A stretch of 64,000 bases of DNA, taken from contig VZTI01003931.1 of the NCBI GenBank assembly GCA_013397865.1, forward strand, positions 1,592,770 through 1,656,769. The letters are read 5' to 3'. Below, piece after piece: positions 12,901 through 26,055 of the stretch. Made by a program: the position numbers and the translations under genes. Within the stretch, counting starts at the first letter, position 1; every line of letters starts with the position of its first letter. The notes under the pieces were generated by a model that made no database searches, was not told the DNA's origin, and worked only from the letters and a program-made list of their open reading frames with translations. The stretch is from Struthidea cinerea. Its lineage: Eukaryota; Chordata; Aves; Passeriformes; Corcoracidae.

Positions 12901-13905
12901 TTTCACATTCTGAAAAATACAGTTTGGGGTTTGTTTTTTTTTTCATTGAGAATTTAGCTTTTCTTTCGTGAGAAAGGTAAAAAAACATTTCTCCAATTCT
13001 TTTTTTTCCCCAGTGCTAGAGAGTAGAAACTTGCTCAGGTACTGGGAGTTATTCACCCTGAAAAACAGCGTGCAATTGCCTTGGAATAATCAGTTGCATG
13101 GTAGAAATGTTTATATTTCCTGCTGTGTTAATTGATGTTACTAGTAAAGCCTGCAAGATAGGAATTTCTCAGCTACCAAGAAGTCACTTGCTAGCCAGTC
13201 TGATTAATAAAGAAAGTGAAAGACAGCCAAGTTTTTTTAATAGAATTTTTAGCTTTTCCAGAAAAAAATAAAATTTCTGAAACAGAAACAGACCACTTAG
13301 AAACCTGCCACTTTTTCTTATTGACACCAGCCTGTTGTGCTGTGTGTGAATTGTGCTGTGCTGTGTGTGAATAAATTTGTGACCTGCCACGACATGAATG
13401 GCCGGTGTTGTGAAAGGCAGCTACATGAAGATGACAAAACCCAGGATAAGACAAGCAGACCTGACGTTCCCTCGTTGACAGAGAAGGTGGACTACTCCTC
13501 TAATGTCATTGTAAAAAAGTGTCCCAAATCAAACCTCAAAAACCCCAGCTTAGCCCTTTCCCCAAGGAGTGCTCCTTGGTTGGGTGTTCTGCATACGGTG
13601 ATTGTTACTGGGGGTTGTAAGGGTTAAGCTTCTCCTTCCACTCCCACAGTTACACCTTCCCATTGCCTTCTCTGACAGCTGGAGGCCAGAGACCCCCTAC
13701 ATGACAGTAGAGTGCCAATGGGCACAGCTGTCTCTCCTAGTTCAAAGTTTGTGAAAATAGGAATAAAACCCCTGTCCTCCATGGAGCAAAGCTGTTGACT
13801 CACAACCTTTGCCCATGGCAGCTGGAATGCTTGCTGCAGATTCCTCTCCAGCATCTTCTTTAATTCAAAGAGTCAGAGTAGGCTTGTGAATGTGAAGACA
13901 GCTTT
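9961..13905 (+). other. RBMS3 intron between CR1 fragments
   Basis: Intronic sequence with no recognisable exon. It holds an 11-bp tandem pair (GGGATAGAAAT, 10288-10309), a run of 17 A at 10544-10560, short T runs near 12711 and 12934, and a small GTGCTGTGTGTGAA duplication at 13335-13371. Open frames of 60-120 codons on both strands have no recognisable domain and overlap each other, as expected by chance. Confidence 0.7.
10544..10560. repeat. poly(A) run
   Basis: Seventeen consecutive A. It could be the tail of an old retroposed sequence, but no source sequence or target-site duplication was recognised. Confidence 0.9.
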
Positions 13906-14430
13906 CACAGAGTCACAGAATGGGTCAGGTCGGAAGCGGCCACAGTGGGGTCACCTGGCCCAAGCTCCCTGCTCAAGCAGGGCCATCCCAGAGCACATGT
14001 CACAGGATTGTGTCTAGACAGTTCTGGAATATCTCCTGTGAGGGAGACTCCACACCCTCTCTGGACAATCTGTTCCAACACAATCTGTGTGGTTATCTGC
14101 ACAGTAAAGAAGCTCTTCCTCATGTTCAGCTGGAACTTCCTGTGCATCAATTGCTGGCTGTTGCCTCGTGTCCTAATCCTGGGCACCACCAAGAAGAGCC
14201 TGGCTCCATCCTCTTGGCATCCCCCTTTAGATACTGGCAGACATTGATGAGGTCGCCTCTCAGTGATCTCTTCTTGAGACTCAACAGGCCCAACTCTCAG
14301 ATTTTTCTCATAAGGGAGATGCTCCAGTCCCTTAATCATCTTTGTTAACCACCACTGGACTTGCTCCAGGAGCTCCATGTCTCTCTGAGCCTAGAACTGG
14401 ATGCATGACTTCAGATGATGCCTGAAAGAG
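13906..14430 (-). mobile_element. CR1 LINE fragment, 3' end, reverse orientation
   Basis: About 525 bp in reverse orientation. The 3' end of the element is at the left (CACAGAGTCACAGAATGG, reverse complement of the CR1 tail). The usual CR1 phrases follow in order: CCCTGCTCAAGCAGGGCC, AGGAGACTCCACA-like, GTAAAGAAGCTCTTCCTCAT, GGCACCACCAAGAAGAG, GATGAGGTCGCCTCTCAGT and GAGATGCTCCAGTCCCTTAA. It is 5' truncated. The 157-codon minus-strand open frame here (13905-14378) is part of this repeat and not a host gene. Confidence 0.93.
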
Positions 14431-14548
14431 GTCTCTTCACTTTTTCTCCTCTCTCAATTCTTATGCTTAAGGTAATTAGTTGTGTTGGTTAAACACCAGA
14501 ATCAAGCCTGCTGGGTCTAAAAACCTATTTGGAAGTTTCTAAGAGGGA

Positions 14549-14582
14549 TTTTTTTTGTTGGTTTTTTTTTTGTTTTTTTTTT
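14549..14582. repeat. T-rich low-complexity tract
   Basis: Runs of T broken by single or paired G (TTGTTGG and TG steps). Low complexity only. Confidence 0.9.
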
Positions 14583-14754
14583 ATCCCACCTTAATGCTAT
14601 CACGTGGCTACTTCTCTAAACAGACTCTCTGTAGGCTATTGGCTCCTTTTAATCCCTGTATATGGTGTTTTACCATGATTAAGAGAACCTAAGCATTCTT
14701 CAGATGGCTACAGCTTTGGAATTTAAATTTAAATTACTTCTAGGAGAAACAAAT

Positions 14755-14798
14755 CAAACTTGCATTGCAGACCTACCAAACTTGCATGGCAGACCTAC
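14755..14798. repeat. 22-bp tandem duplication
   Basis: Two adjacent 22-bp units (14755-14776 and 14777-14798) that differ at one base (CATTGCAG versus CATGGCAG). Recent-looking because only one mismatch separates them. Confidence 0.9.
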
Positions 14799-17700
14799 CA
14801 AAAATACATTAATATATATAAACCTGAAAGTTCTTGGTGGAATACATTGAGAGATTCAGCAGTGTTTCTTTCAGCAGTGTCATATCCAGAGACATTTAAA
14901 TTCATTTTGATTTTAAATTGAGTTTCTTTCTGAATTCCAGGCCAGACCAGCATTTCTCAGCATACTTAATGAAAGCATCTGCTATGCTGGGCTGGTGTGA
15001 TATGCAAGTAAGTGAATGGCTAAGAGAAGTAAAGGACTGAAGACAGTAACTTAGCCCAGGGATTTGGATCAAATATGAGTGTCTTCTGTAGGTAGAGAAA
15101 ATGGGGTGATGGTAATTTCTGTCATTATTTTTGTCTTTCACCCATCCATATGGTGAGGACAGTTTTCACAGATAAGGCAAAAAGAGAGACTGGAGTCTTA
15201 ATCATATTTCTTCATAATTAGGTTCGATTTTTTTGTTTTACACAACAAAGAAGGCTGAGAGGAATCCTTCTCCCTGACCTCTCGTTCACATTCGTCCATC
15301 ACTGTGTCAGAAATAAGACCTGTTAAGCTAAAGGATAAATTTATCTAACAGTGACATAACACAAGCAAAGAAGAGAATGTCCTTGTGCATAAGCAGCTTC
15401 AGTTGATATTAAAGAGAGAGGATACAAATACACACTCTCACCAACACGTAAGCACACATGCATTTAATGTATAAGATCAAGGTTCATTTTCGTTTTGGCT
15501 TTGGAGTGGGAATTCTGTTTACAGTAAGGCAGTGACATAATACTGCAGCGTAAGTTGCTCTTTGCATTGATATAAATCAATGCTGTCAACTCCTGCCATG
15601 TCATCAACAAGCAGCCAAGAAATTTTGCCTTTTTAATCAGAATCGCTGACTTCCATATGTAAAGTACTATTGCCTTGTTTCTTAGCTGATTTAATGATTT
15701 AACTGTCTTTTTTAAAATCTTTTCTGCATATTTTTATCATGATCAGTAAATTAAGTATATTTTTGTTTTTATAGTATTGCTAGTCAGGTTAGAAAAGATC
15801 AAATCTTGTTCCATTTTGGTAAGCACTTTTATGAATAGGAATTCTAATCTTCAGGCTCAAGAGCCTGAAATTAGCCACTAGAAGCTGGATGTGGAAGCTT
15901 GCATCTCACTACATCACCTGGTCTCCTCTCACAGTTAACAGAAGGAAATAGACATTTTCAATTCGTGTTTCATCTTGTCCTGAAATTGGTTATATGTCCC
16001 AAGTCACAAGTCTGCTCTTTTATCTCTTAATTGATTATAGAGGAATCTCAGGAGGAGCAGCTCACATGAAGAGGTCTGTAATGCTCATATCTGTTTAAAG
16101 GAGAAACAATTCCTCCAGAAAAGCAGAAGTTCAGTACCATGAGGGGATCTTGCTTAGAAACCATAGATCTGATGTCAAAGGGTTTCTTTCCGTTTCTTCC
16201 ACCATTTGCTCTGTATGCTCAGTTCCTTGTGCTGCATTTACCTCGCCTCTGGCGAGAGGACACGTGCCCTAAGCAGGGTTTTCACCCAGCGAGTGTGTAT
16301 ATAAACTTCACAGGAAACATGACATTACTAGGAGAAAAATATAACAGTTGTCCCTAGTAAAACCTGCTGAGTTTCTTTCATTTAGGCAGACTCCAGCAGA
16401 AGCAAATAGCCCCCATTTCTGTCATGTTATGTGTTGCTTAGAGAAATCATCCTGAGAAGCCACGTCCATGAATTCTACCTCATAGAAAATGAGCTCTGAT
16501 TGTACCTACAGTCAGTACTGGGCTGGAGGTTTAAGTGTGTTTCTCTTCAACAGAGTAAGAGGAAGAGTGGTGTAGGTTTTGCCAGGTCTCTTAAAAAAGA
16601 GATTTGTAAAGGTCTTAACCTGTCACTGAGAGAGAAAAGTAACTCATTCAACGTTAAAGCTAAATACTGAACGCAGTAAAATATAAAAAATTACGTGAAC
16701 TGTGGATGGAACTGCACAACATTTTATTATGGACTTGGATGTAATGACTCTCTCTTACAGTTCCTTTTGGCAGAGAGATGAGACTCCCCCATCTCCTCCC
16801 TCAGAAAGCCACTTACAGATCAGCACACTGAGCATAGTCTGGTATCACAAGTTACAATAAAACATGTGATAACACAGCATGCTTGGCTTGAAGTTGGTTA
16901 TTTATCTGTAATAAACTTTCTTTGCTTTGTGCCGTGAACACAAAAACCTTGGACTGAGTTGTAATGTGCCACTGTGGTAGTAGTGATTGATTCACCAGAT
17001 GCTGTACTGTAGGTAGTGCCAGTTACCAGTGTCAAATCAATAAATACTGGGTTACCCCTGTTACAGAAGGTGAAGTAAAGGAATAGTCAGGGTTACTATA
17101 ACGTAGGCAAGTTTTTGTCATTTAAGGAGAAAACCAAAATAGTATTTAGCATCTTGGCTTAAAATGAGAAGGACAAGAGCAGATCTCAGCCTCATTCTTA
17201 AACAAACTGAATTTTTAATACTAACATTGGATGTATGGGCTTCAAAGAATTTTTGATCTAGCCTCATTGTTATTTTGCAGTTCTCAAACACGTGCTACAA
17301 GCAGAAATAAACACCTGCATAGACTTTTTTGGTGTTAATATCTTTGCTAACATAGCAGTTGTGCTGTAGTGTGGTAAGATGTGTCAATTTAGAGGAGTTA
17401 ACAAAAAAAAGACCAAGAAGTGTTTGTGTGGAATATGTGTTATATTCAATTCATTTGTGTGCAAATGTGCTATTCAAAGGCTCTATGTGTTTCTCATTAC
17501 ATTGTCTCCCTAATTTAGAGTGTACTCTGTGTGGCATGGATATTATATTGGTATCTTTCAAGGCAGTGTGCACACACTACTACCACCACTTTTAGTGATA
17601 ATTGAATAATCACATACTGAGTCTTTTCTTATTTCTGTGATTCTTCCTATACAGATGTGGCACTAGTAGTTGACTACTGGATCATTTTGAATTTTAGTGG

Positions 17701-20700
17701 TATTCAGATATATAAATGTGGGATTTAAGTGTGCACAATGACTGTGTGTACTAATTTTGCTTTTGTTGTTTCCAGAGGGAATAGTAAATAGTTCTTTGTT
17801 CAACTTTGAAATTAAAGTTAGTCCCAAAGTGCCAAAAGAATAGAAAAAACATTTTGTAAAATGTTTCATAACTTTTTTTTTAATTTATTTCATATGGTCA
17901 GTTAAAACACAGATTCAGTGTTTTCATATCCAAAAGCTGTACAGCACAATGTATTGCAGATATATAAAAGTGAAATGTTTTGATGAAAAGAAATGGGAAC
18001 AAGTAAAAGAACTATCTTGGGTGAAAATGGTGAGAGAAAGAATTCACAAAGAAAGTGTCAACAGCAACAATGCTGAACTCCAGCTACTTTGATCTAATTT
18101 TCATTTTGTCACTCAAAGCAGGAGAAGTTGAAGTCAAAGTTAAATATCTCTAGATAAGGGCACAAGTCACAGAACTCAGGAAGAGTTGCCAGCCTCTAAA
18201 AGAAGTGCTGATTTTTTTTCCCTTTAAAAATGAGAAGGGAACTTTTAAGCTGAAATAACAAAGAAAACTTAGAACAAGGACAGGAAATTCGAAAACAAAC
18301 AGAAAACTTGGAACCAGACAAAAGTACAGTATTTTGTTTTATTCCAAAGTATTTGTTTTTCTGTCCAAAGGGATGTGATTTTGTAGCATTTCTCTCCTGA
18401 ATGAAAATCACAAAAATTTCCTTCCTTACGATCAAACAATGAAACCTCATATATTTCAATGGTCCTGAATGTGAGTTTGAACTAACTTTCTTTTGGAATT
18501 TAACATCTGTTTCTTCGTCCATCTTTCCTGTAAAATGTGCATAGTTTTTCTTTTATTTTGTGTTGTATGTATCTAGAATGTAGAAGCACCTGAAAATCCC
18601 TTTCATGGTTCTTCTCCTGGTGGTCCATCCTTAAAATTCTGTTTGCGAAGTCTCTATCTACTACCAGAAAACTGACGAGTTACATTATTTGTGCATAAAG
18701 AAATATTATCTTGCCAATACCGTCCTACGTGTCTTCTGTTTCTAGTTTTGTACTTCAGCGGTAAACGCTGTGTTTGTTCCTTGTAGGGAAGCTAATACCA
18801 TAAACTACCTTGTGCTCCAGTAATTCAAGCCCAGAATGATGGTGAGGGTGATGACAGGATGTTCAGCCCACTATGCCATGGAATTATAGGAATAAATGGT
18901 CCATTTAGGCCTTTAGGGTGGTTTTCTTCTTTTCACTGTTGTTTTGCCTTTGCATTATTCTGTGAGTGTAATTGGGGTTATTGAAACATTAAGAAACTTT
19001 TAGTCAAGATTTTTACTTTTGACTCATTGAGTGTTGTGATACTCAAGTCAACCAAATAGGTAGTCAAGAAGTGTAATGGAAAATACAGTGTCACCAAAAA
19101 TGGAGTCATTCAGTGCAATAGGGAAAACTGGACTGGTGAGGAATTTGATCAGAAGAATATGCTGTGAGAGCTGATATGAAATGCAGTAGAGACAGGTTGT
19201 AAGGATAAAGGATCATTTTGTTAATTTGCCATGTGAAAGAGTATTGAAGAATCTTCAAATATCTCGCTCAGGAGAAATGGAGAAGGGAGTCAGAAGAGAG
19301 CATTGATATTAATATCTCAATTTTTGGTTTTATGCTTTGAGTTTTGTAAAATATATGCGTTTTCGTGGTGCACCAAAAATGAGAAGTTTTACTGTATCTG
19401 GATCTGCATTTATGTTCTGGCTATGTCTAAAATGAGGCATGCATATTTGAGAGAGCATGTAGTTTGGAAATGACACCAGTACTGGCAAATATCCTAAGCT
19501 ATATTCTTGATTCCTTGCTTATTCCCAGTCCTGTGTTTGCATCCTTACTAAACAAGGAGGAAAAAATTACAATGGCAAGTGTTGGAGGTGAGGAATAGTA
19601 GAACTGTTGTACAAGTTACCTTACACACACCTTATTTTTGAAATACAAATTGTAAATGAAATAGCAGATGACATTATGTAAATTAATTCCTCTATCAGCA
19701 ATTTTTGCCAAGTAATGAAAATCTAGTCAGAATGGTGCTTGGTGGATTTGCATAATTGTACATCTGAAAGACTTAAGTGGTAATAACCATTCTTAAATTA
19801 CTTAGTAATATCATTTTTTCTAATTCAAACTAAAGTTTCAGCAACTACTAATTGAAGTGAATTAACTAGGCATGACTATTAAAAACAAACACAACCCATT
19901 GTCAATTTGATCTTAAAACTTAAATCGTATTATTTTCCTTTTTTAATTTTTCTGGCTTGCTGCTTGTCACTCTTAACTTATGGAGTTCCTGGGGCCAATG
20001 TTCTCATGTTCATGTTGATCATCAGAAAAGCCACGTTAGCTCTTAGGAGAAGATGTGATGAGATCCAGCTTTCAGAAAATAATTTTTAGCCATGTGTTTT
20101 GATGGGATTGGAAATGAAGATTGCATTGTAGTGATGTTGCAGCAAGATTGTTATTAGCAGACTGAATAAACCTGTGGGATTCTCTCATATGGACTATGGA
20201 CTGAGTGGGAACACTTTACATCATGTGATAGTCCTGTACCTCTGAACATATATTTTCTTCAGGATGCCTCCTTAATTTTGAAGGAACTGGGAAGACTGTA
20301 GAAAAAAAGAAGGTAGGTTTAGAGGAAGGAGCCCTGCATGGTGTCACTATGCCTGAATCATCTGTCAGACACCTGGCACAGTAAATTGAAACAGCCTCCC
20401 TTGGGGTGGACCCTATGTCATTTTCCTCCTTTTGTTTAATACAATAATGCAAGAAAGGCAAATACTGAGAATGTTGCTACTGGTGGATCGTTGAGATCCA
20501 TGTCATGGAAATCCATTCATAAAAATGAATGCAGTCCACTTCAAATGATAGAGTTCAAATAGGTCAGAAGCCATTGCAATTTCATTGTGTATGGAGAGGC
20601 CTTACGGACAAATAAACCTCCTGCATGTCATATGCTAACAAAAATAGTAGATGTTGCATTTGGGAAAGAGAGGATCAAGAAGCAGAAGTTTAATAACGAA

Positions 20701-21687
20701 AAAAAGCAGCTGGATGAACTTAAAGCTGCTGAAAAGCACATTTGCAGCAGGGTTTTCTTTCTCAAAAATTTTTCATCCAAAATCTGTAGTTTTCGTTCTG
20801 ACAGGAATTTTCAGTTTCTGAGTATAACTTGCGTATATTCTGTAGAATGGTCAGTAGAGAACAACTGTAGCCATCCCAGCATGTGGCAAAAAATTGTTTA
20901 TTGAAATCTGGATTCCTTCAGAACCTCAGACCGCAAAGGCAGGAGCTGTGTGAATGTGCCACAAATGCATGCAAAGGAGGAGAAATCACTCTGTGTCCTC
21001 TTACCAGCATTTATTATGTTAGGAAGTTGAGTGGCTAAAGCAGAAGATGGCAAAAGTTTTAGAGCCGTGTTGAGATGTGTGCTCGGCATGATTCTAGTTA
21101 ATTATTCCATTCACATGGCACAGGTTATGTATTTATGAAATACCCCGGCAGACATGGCAATTGAGTTAAACCTATTAACAGTGAATCTTGCAAGAATCCC
21201 TACAGCTTCCCATTGCTCAGTATCAGGCATTAAGATTGAATATAGGCATCAACATAGAAGATTACAGTCTCTGTAGAACCGACCCCAGAGAATGGAGACA
21301 GGCAAGTCATCATCAGGCACAGAATCCTTCTGCTCAGAATAATTGCCTATTTGCTCTGCATTCGAGCTCTATTCCTCGAGCTTAGATCTCCTGCACATCT
21401 AGTTAGAACTTGGAGAATTAATATCAGGTTTCCTGTCACCTCACTCATTACTTTTGTCAGTGTAATTCAAGGAGAAAAGTCAAAACCTTGTTTTTTTAGA
21501 GGCTATTTCTTAAGGACTTCTGTTTTTTCTTTTTTGTTTAAATAGAAACCTGTCTGTTAGCATGTCAGGTTATTTCTTATGGTTACACTGGAAAGGACAT
21601 CTGAATAAATTGCAATTTTACAATACAGGTATTGTTGCTTGGAGATCATTATTGTGTTATCCTTTCTAACCAGAGCCACACCTTGGG

Positions 21688-21721
21688 AAAAAAAAAAAGA
21701 AAAAAAAAGAAAAAAAAAAAG
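21688..21721. repeat. A-rich tract
   Basis: Runs of A separated by single G. It may be a degraded poly(A) tail, but no retroposed sequence was recognised upstream. Confidence 0.9.
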
Positions 21722-24700
21722 AGTCTTTAGAATGCGAAAAATAGGTTAAGTAGCGGATTGGATGTGTTCTCTTTAGACTTCTCTTTCAGAAGACTTCTGC
21801 TGTTCTGAGTCATAGAGCATGGGAGCAATCTTTTGAATAGCATAGCAATACAAAAATGCATTTAATTTGTTTAATGTAGTTCTAGAAAATCTCGGTAGGT
21901 CTTTGTAAAGAATGATTATATACAGATGGCATATTGAGAATCTTCACTGGAAAAAAAGTTACGTCTCCCTCCTAGTCACGTAGGATTCCAACAAAGGATA
22001 CAAAAGGCTATTGTCCTTTAAACTTCTTAAGTAGTTTTCTTTAGAAAGATGACCTGCATTCTCATGCATTTATGAATGGAGTGGTGGGTGGACCTGGAGT
22101 GCTGTAAGACCAATAATCACAAGGTCCCGCTGACTTCAACAGATTTATATTGGCTGAGGAAAACTAAAAAAAGCAGTGTAATTCTTCATACAGATAAATT
22201 TTGAGTAAGTTTGTACAGTCCCAAAGATAGAACAATTGCTACTACAATCTGCTTTGTTCCAAAGAGTGTAAATGCTGTTATAGCAAATAAATTACTGGAC
22301 TTTATTAGTCACTGCCACTGCAATTAGTGAGTTTACTGGAATTCTTACTACTTCTCTTCCCTTAACACTGAGATTTTTTCATTGTTTTGTGCAGACATAT
22401 GTCCCTGAAGTTTTAGCTGTCATTTCCTCTTCTGTGCTATAAAAATGTAAAATATATCACTTTCATTTCTTAATGAGTATCTCTGTGATCTCCCTAATCA
22501 ATAATTAGCTAATAGAGACTTGCAATAGAGTAACAACGCCAGCTAGTAGCTTGACAGAAAAACGTGTTCTTATGCTGAACTCTCTTGTTTTGTCCTCACT
22601 TAACTGTTTTCATGTAGCAGATTTTTTTAAGGGTTAACATATACAAAATGATTATTAATTTCCAACATAATTTTGGAACCTTCATGGAGAGAATGTGTGG
22701 GAAGGAGCTCAACATGAAAAAGTTAAAAATATGGGTTGATTTTGCTTCTCTGCTATCATTGATCTTGGCTTTGTCATTGTTTTAAAATATCATTCTGTAT
22801 GTTATTAAAGTGAGGAAGCTTCAGATCATGCAAAAATCTTCTGGAAAACAGATTTTGTATTGGAATTGGAAATAAAATGAAAAGTAATGAGAAAAGAAAT
22901 TAGGTTAAAAGGCCAGAAAACCCATTAGAAACTGTATGTTTGTGTATTATCTAGCAAATCAAATGTCAGGGGACGACATTTGTGAAATAATTATCAATCA
23001 CTTAAAACAAAAAGGAAGCAAACAACAGAAGCCTTCATTTTTATATTTCAGTCGCTAAATCCAGGCGGCTAAATCTATCAATAAAGCAATTACATGGCAT
23101 TATTCTGATTTTAAAAGACAGTTGCATTGTCAGAAGCTTTGCTGGGAAGATTCCCCACCCAAACATCATTTACTGTTCAGAGGTAGAATGTTGTTGATGA
23201 AGTGAGGGGTTTCATTTCACACACGAAGAAGAGACCATTGAAATGGTGTCCACCAGAGCTGGCAGAGCCATAGTATGAAAGCTGAACAATGCTGAGAGTA
23301 AATGTGGAGTGAGACTTGGGGATAGACGTAGGCCTTGCCAACAGGGGAGTCGGCTTTGCAGAAAGGATATTAGTTGTGAATCAGCAAGGTAGTAAATGCC
23401 AGGAAGAAAACGAATGTTCTGTTTTCCCTTCAAGTTTCTCTTGTGATTTAGTTTTCTGCATGCTGTTCTCTAAGACCATACTGTCTTGAATTGTGTTTTT
23501 ATTTATGCCTTACACTGTTTGACATTGAGGCATAGTAGGAAAATCCCAGAGGTTTGTGAAAGTAGGTAAATTTGGGATAATCAACTGTACCTTGCTGTTC
23601 TTGAAATCAGGCTTCAAAACTTCTTGAATATAAACAGGGACAAGTCTATATTTAATTACAGAAAATTTTATTAAGTACAGATTTAACTTCTGTCTTCGCA
23701 ATAGCATCATCTTTGACTTCATACGAAGGTGACAGGGACATGAGCACAACCTCTTAGGTGACATTGCCCTCTAGGGCTATAGATAGGAGTGTGAGCCTGG
23801 AATAGCTAAATATTACAGTGAATGAACAGGTTTGTTTGAAGCTTTAGATAACTGCACTTTGACTGTTCTGATGTTCTCTATTTCATAACTTTCCACAGAT
23901 ATCTGATAATATAGATATGTTATGTACAAACATGTGTAGAGAAATGTGTGTGTCTATAAATGCATCCAGTCCTTATTATCATTAAAAGCTGAATTTGAAA
24001 GAGCACTGTAGATCAGGCTGCCTTCTGATAAAGCACTTTCGTGAGCTGATGGTGGCATTGCAAACTTGGATCGGGGAAAGAGATTTTTCCTGACATAGAG
24101 TGAAGTGGGAAATGAGGCTGAGAAAACAGAGCAGCTAGGCAGAACTGTTTGAGAAGGGTAAACTTGTGAGTAAACACTGCACAGCAACTCAGGAGATCTG
24201 TACTCAGTGACTTTGTGACACTGGACAACTTGCATTATCCCCATGCTGCATCTCATCTCTTGGTGAAACAAAGGAAATACTTCACTACCTGCTGGGAGAA
24301 TGAATCCATTATTGTTTGTAAGGTGTTTGCAAACAAAGTCAGTGATAAGCCCCATAAAAATCCCCACCTTATTTAGTATGCAAAAAGTGGCAGCAGAAGT
24401 TACCTTGAAGGAGCACGGCACGACACAGCTTGAGAACTACATAGGCATGCTGGTACCCTAATCCTTGAGCACTAGTACATGTTGCACAACATAAATATGA
24501 ATTTTTCAGTTTGTATGAGAAGACTCCCTTACAAGGGTATTACAAAGCAGGAATAAGAGATACAGGATTAAACCTGGAATAATTCTGTGTTCCTTTTTAT
24601 ATGCTATGTAAACACAGTTAAAAACAGATAATAAAAGCAAGCTACTTTGGTCTAAGTTGACCATTTCAAATAAATACATTTTTCTTCTGGTATTGTAAAA

Positions 24701-26008
24701 CAAGTCTTCCTGGAGCAAACATGCCATGTTATTCTGGTTTGACACATAGGCATCCTTAATGTGCTGTGCCTGTTTGACACAGGCTTTTGCCTAAATGTGC
24801 TTTCATCTTTGTTTATCCACTAGCAAAAGCAGTCTGTTGCAAACAGGCTGGGCTGAGGCCTGGGTGACTGTGATTGCATCTGATGTCACATGTACTTGTA
24901 TTTCAATCGGGGTAATGTATTCTGTCCAGACTACTTAAAATCCCCCTGCACATACCATGTAGCCAACCAGTAACTTTCCAGGAAATCTCATATGACTCTG
25001 TCCCTCGGAATGCACAGTTTGATAGATCCACATTAATCATATGGCACATGTCCAAGTAGTCCAGTTCTCAGGGCACCTTAGACAGAGGTGGTGACAAAGA
25101 AATCTTACATTTTCCATCTCCTGCTCCACCAACAAGTCCATTCTGGCCTATTCAATGCAGCTTCCTCCACCCTTGCCATAGAGTCTGAGAGTCACTGGTT
25201 ATCAGTATTAGAAGCTTGTCCTTCTCAATTCAGAGCTGAGCTTTAGACCCTGAGACTTTGTTCTCCCCACTGGTAACAACCCAAGAAGCAGAACTGCACT
25301 GCAGAGGAATTACAAATGTGGCTTAATGGCAGCTCTTTCAACCATTGGTTGTCACTCCTTTTAGGATCAACAATCAGACAGAATCCCAGTGCTGAATGAA
25401 ATCTAGGGTTCCATTTTTCCTCTCCTCAACACTTGTGTTAAGGGTATAAAAGCACTTTCTACATGGTTTATTGTTACAATCAAGTCACATAAGGCAGTAC
25501 AGTATTCTACTGTTGTGTTAATTCAGTAGCATTAATGCTGACATCAGTCTGTTGTGGTTCATTTGCTGGAAGTTTTATTTGGGTGCACATCCTAGATGAA
25601 GTATTTGGAGAAAATTTAATAATTTGGGTAGTATTCCTATTTTCATTACTCAGTCTTTACCTCACCTTTCACTTAAAACTGATGGTACCTCTTCTGGCCA
25701 TACCCAGGACTGGGATTTTTCCTCTGTCTCTGGTTCTGTATCAGAAAGCATTCTCAAAAAGGCTTTTTCCCCTCTTACTTCAGTTTGCTTGTCTCTCACC
25801 AGGTTGCAAGGTTCAGTACTAACCTGCCTTTTCATGACAGGAGAAAGCCATGAGGTCTCTGCTAGGCCTGCCACATTCCTCGAAGTAGAAAAGTTGTTGC
25901 CCTTTAATTCTTACTCTACTGTGTTGTCTTCAAGTTTTATTAGCAACCTGTTCTAGACTTTGTTCTCTGTCTCCAGGGAAATACTACATTGTAAGCAATA
26001 AAGCTGGC

Positions 26009-26055
26009 AAAAAGGAAAAAAGAGAAAAAAAAAAAAGAAGAAGAAAGAAAGGAAA
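26009..26055. repeat. pure purine tract
   Basis: Forty-seven consecutive purines with A runs followed by GAAGAAGAAAGAAAGG. Low-complexity sequence. Confidence 0.9.

Noticed and set aside
13905..14378. 157-codon open frame on the minus strand
   Set aside because: Lies entirely within a reverse-oriented CR1 fragment.
16566..16586. Codons for SGVGFAR, like the RNP1 motif of RBMS3 RRM2
   Set aside because: Similarity ends after six or seven residues (SLKKEICKG follows instead of the expected MESTEKCE) and no proper exon borders enclose it. Probably coincidence.
20587..20904. 105-codon open frame rich in Lys/Glu, considered as a retrocopy
   Set aside because: No recognisable parent protein, no poly(A) tail or target-site duplication nearby.
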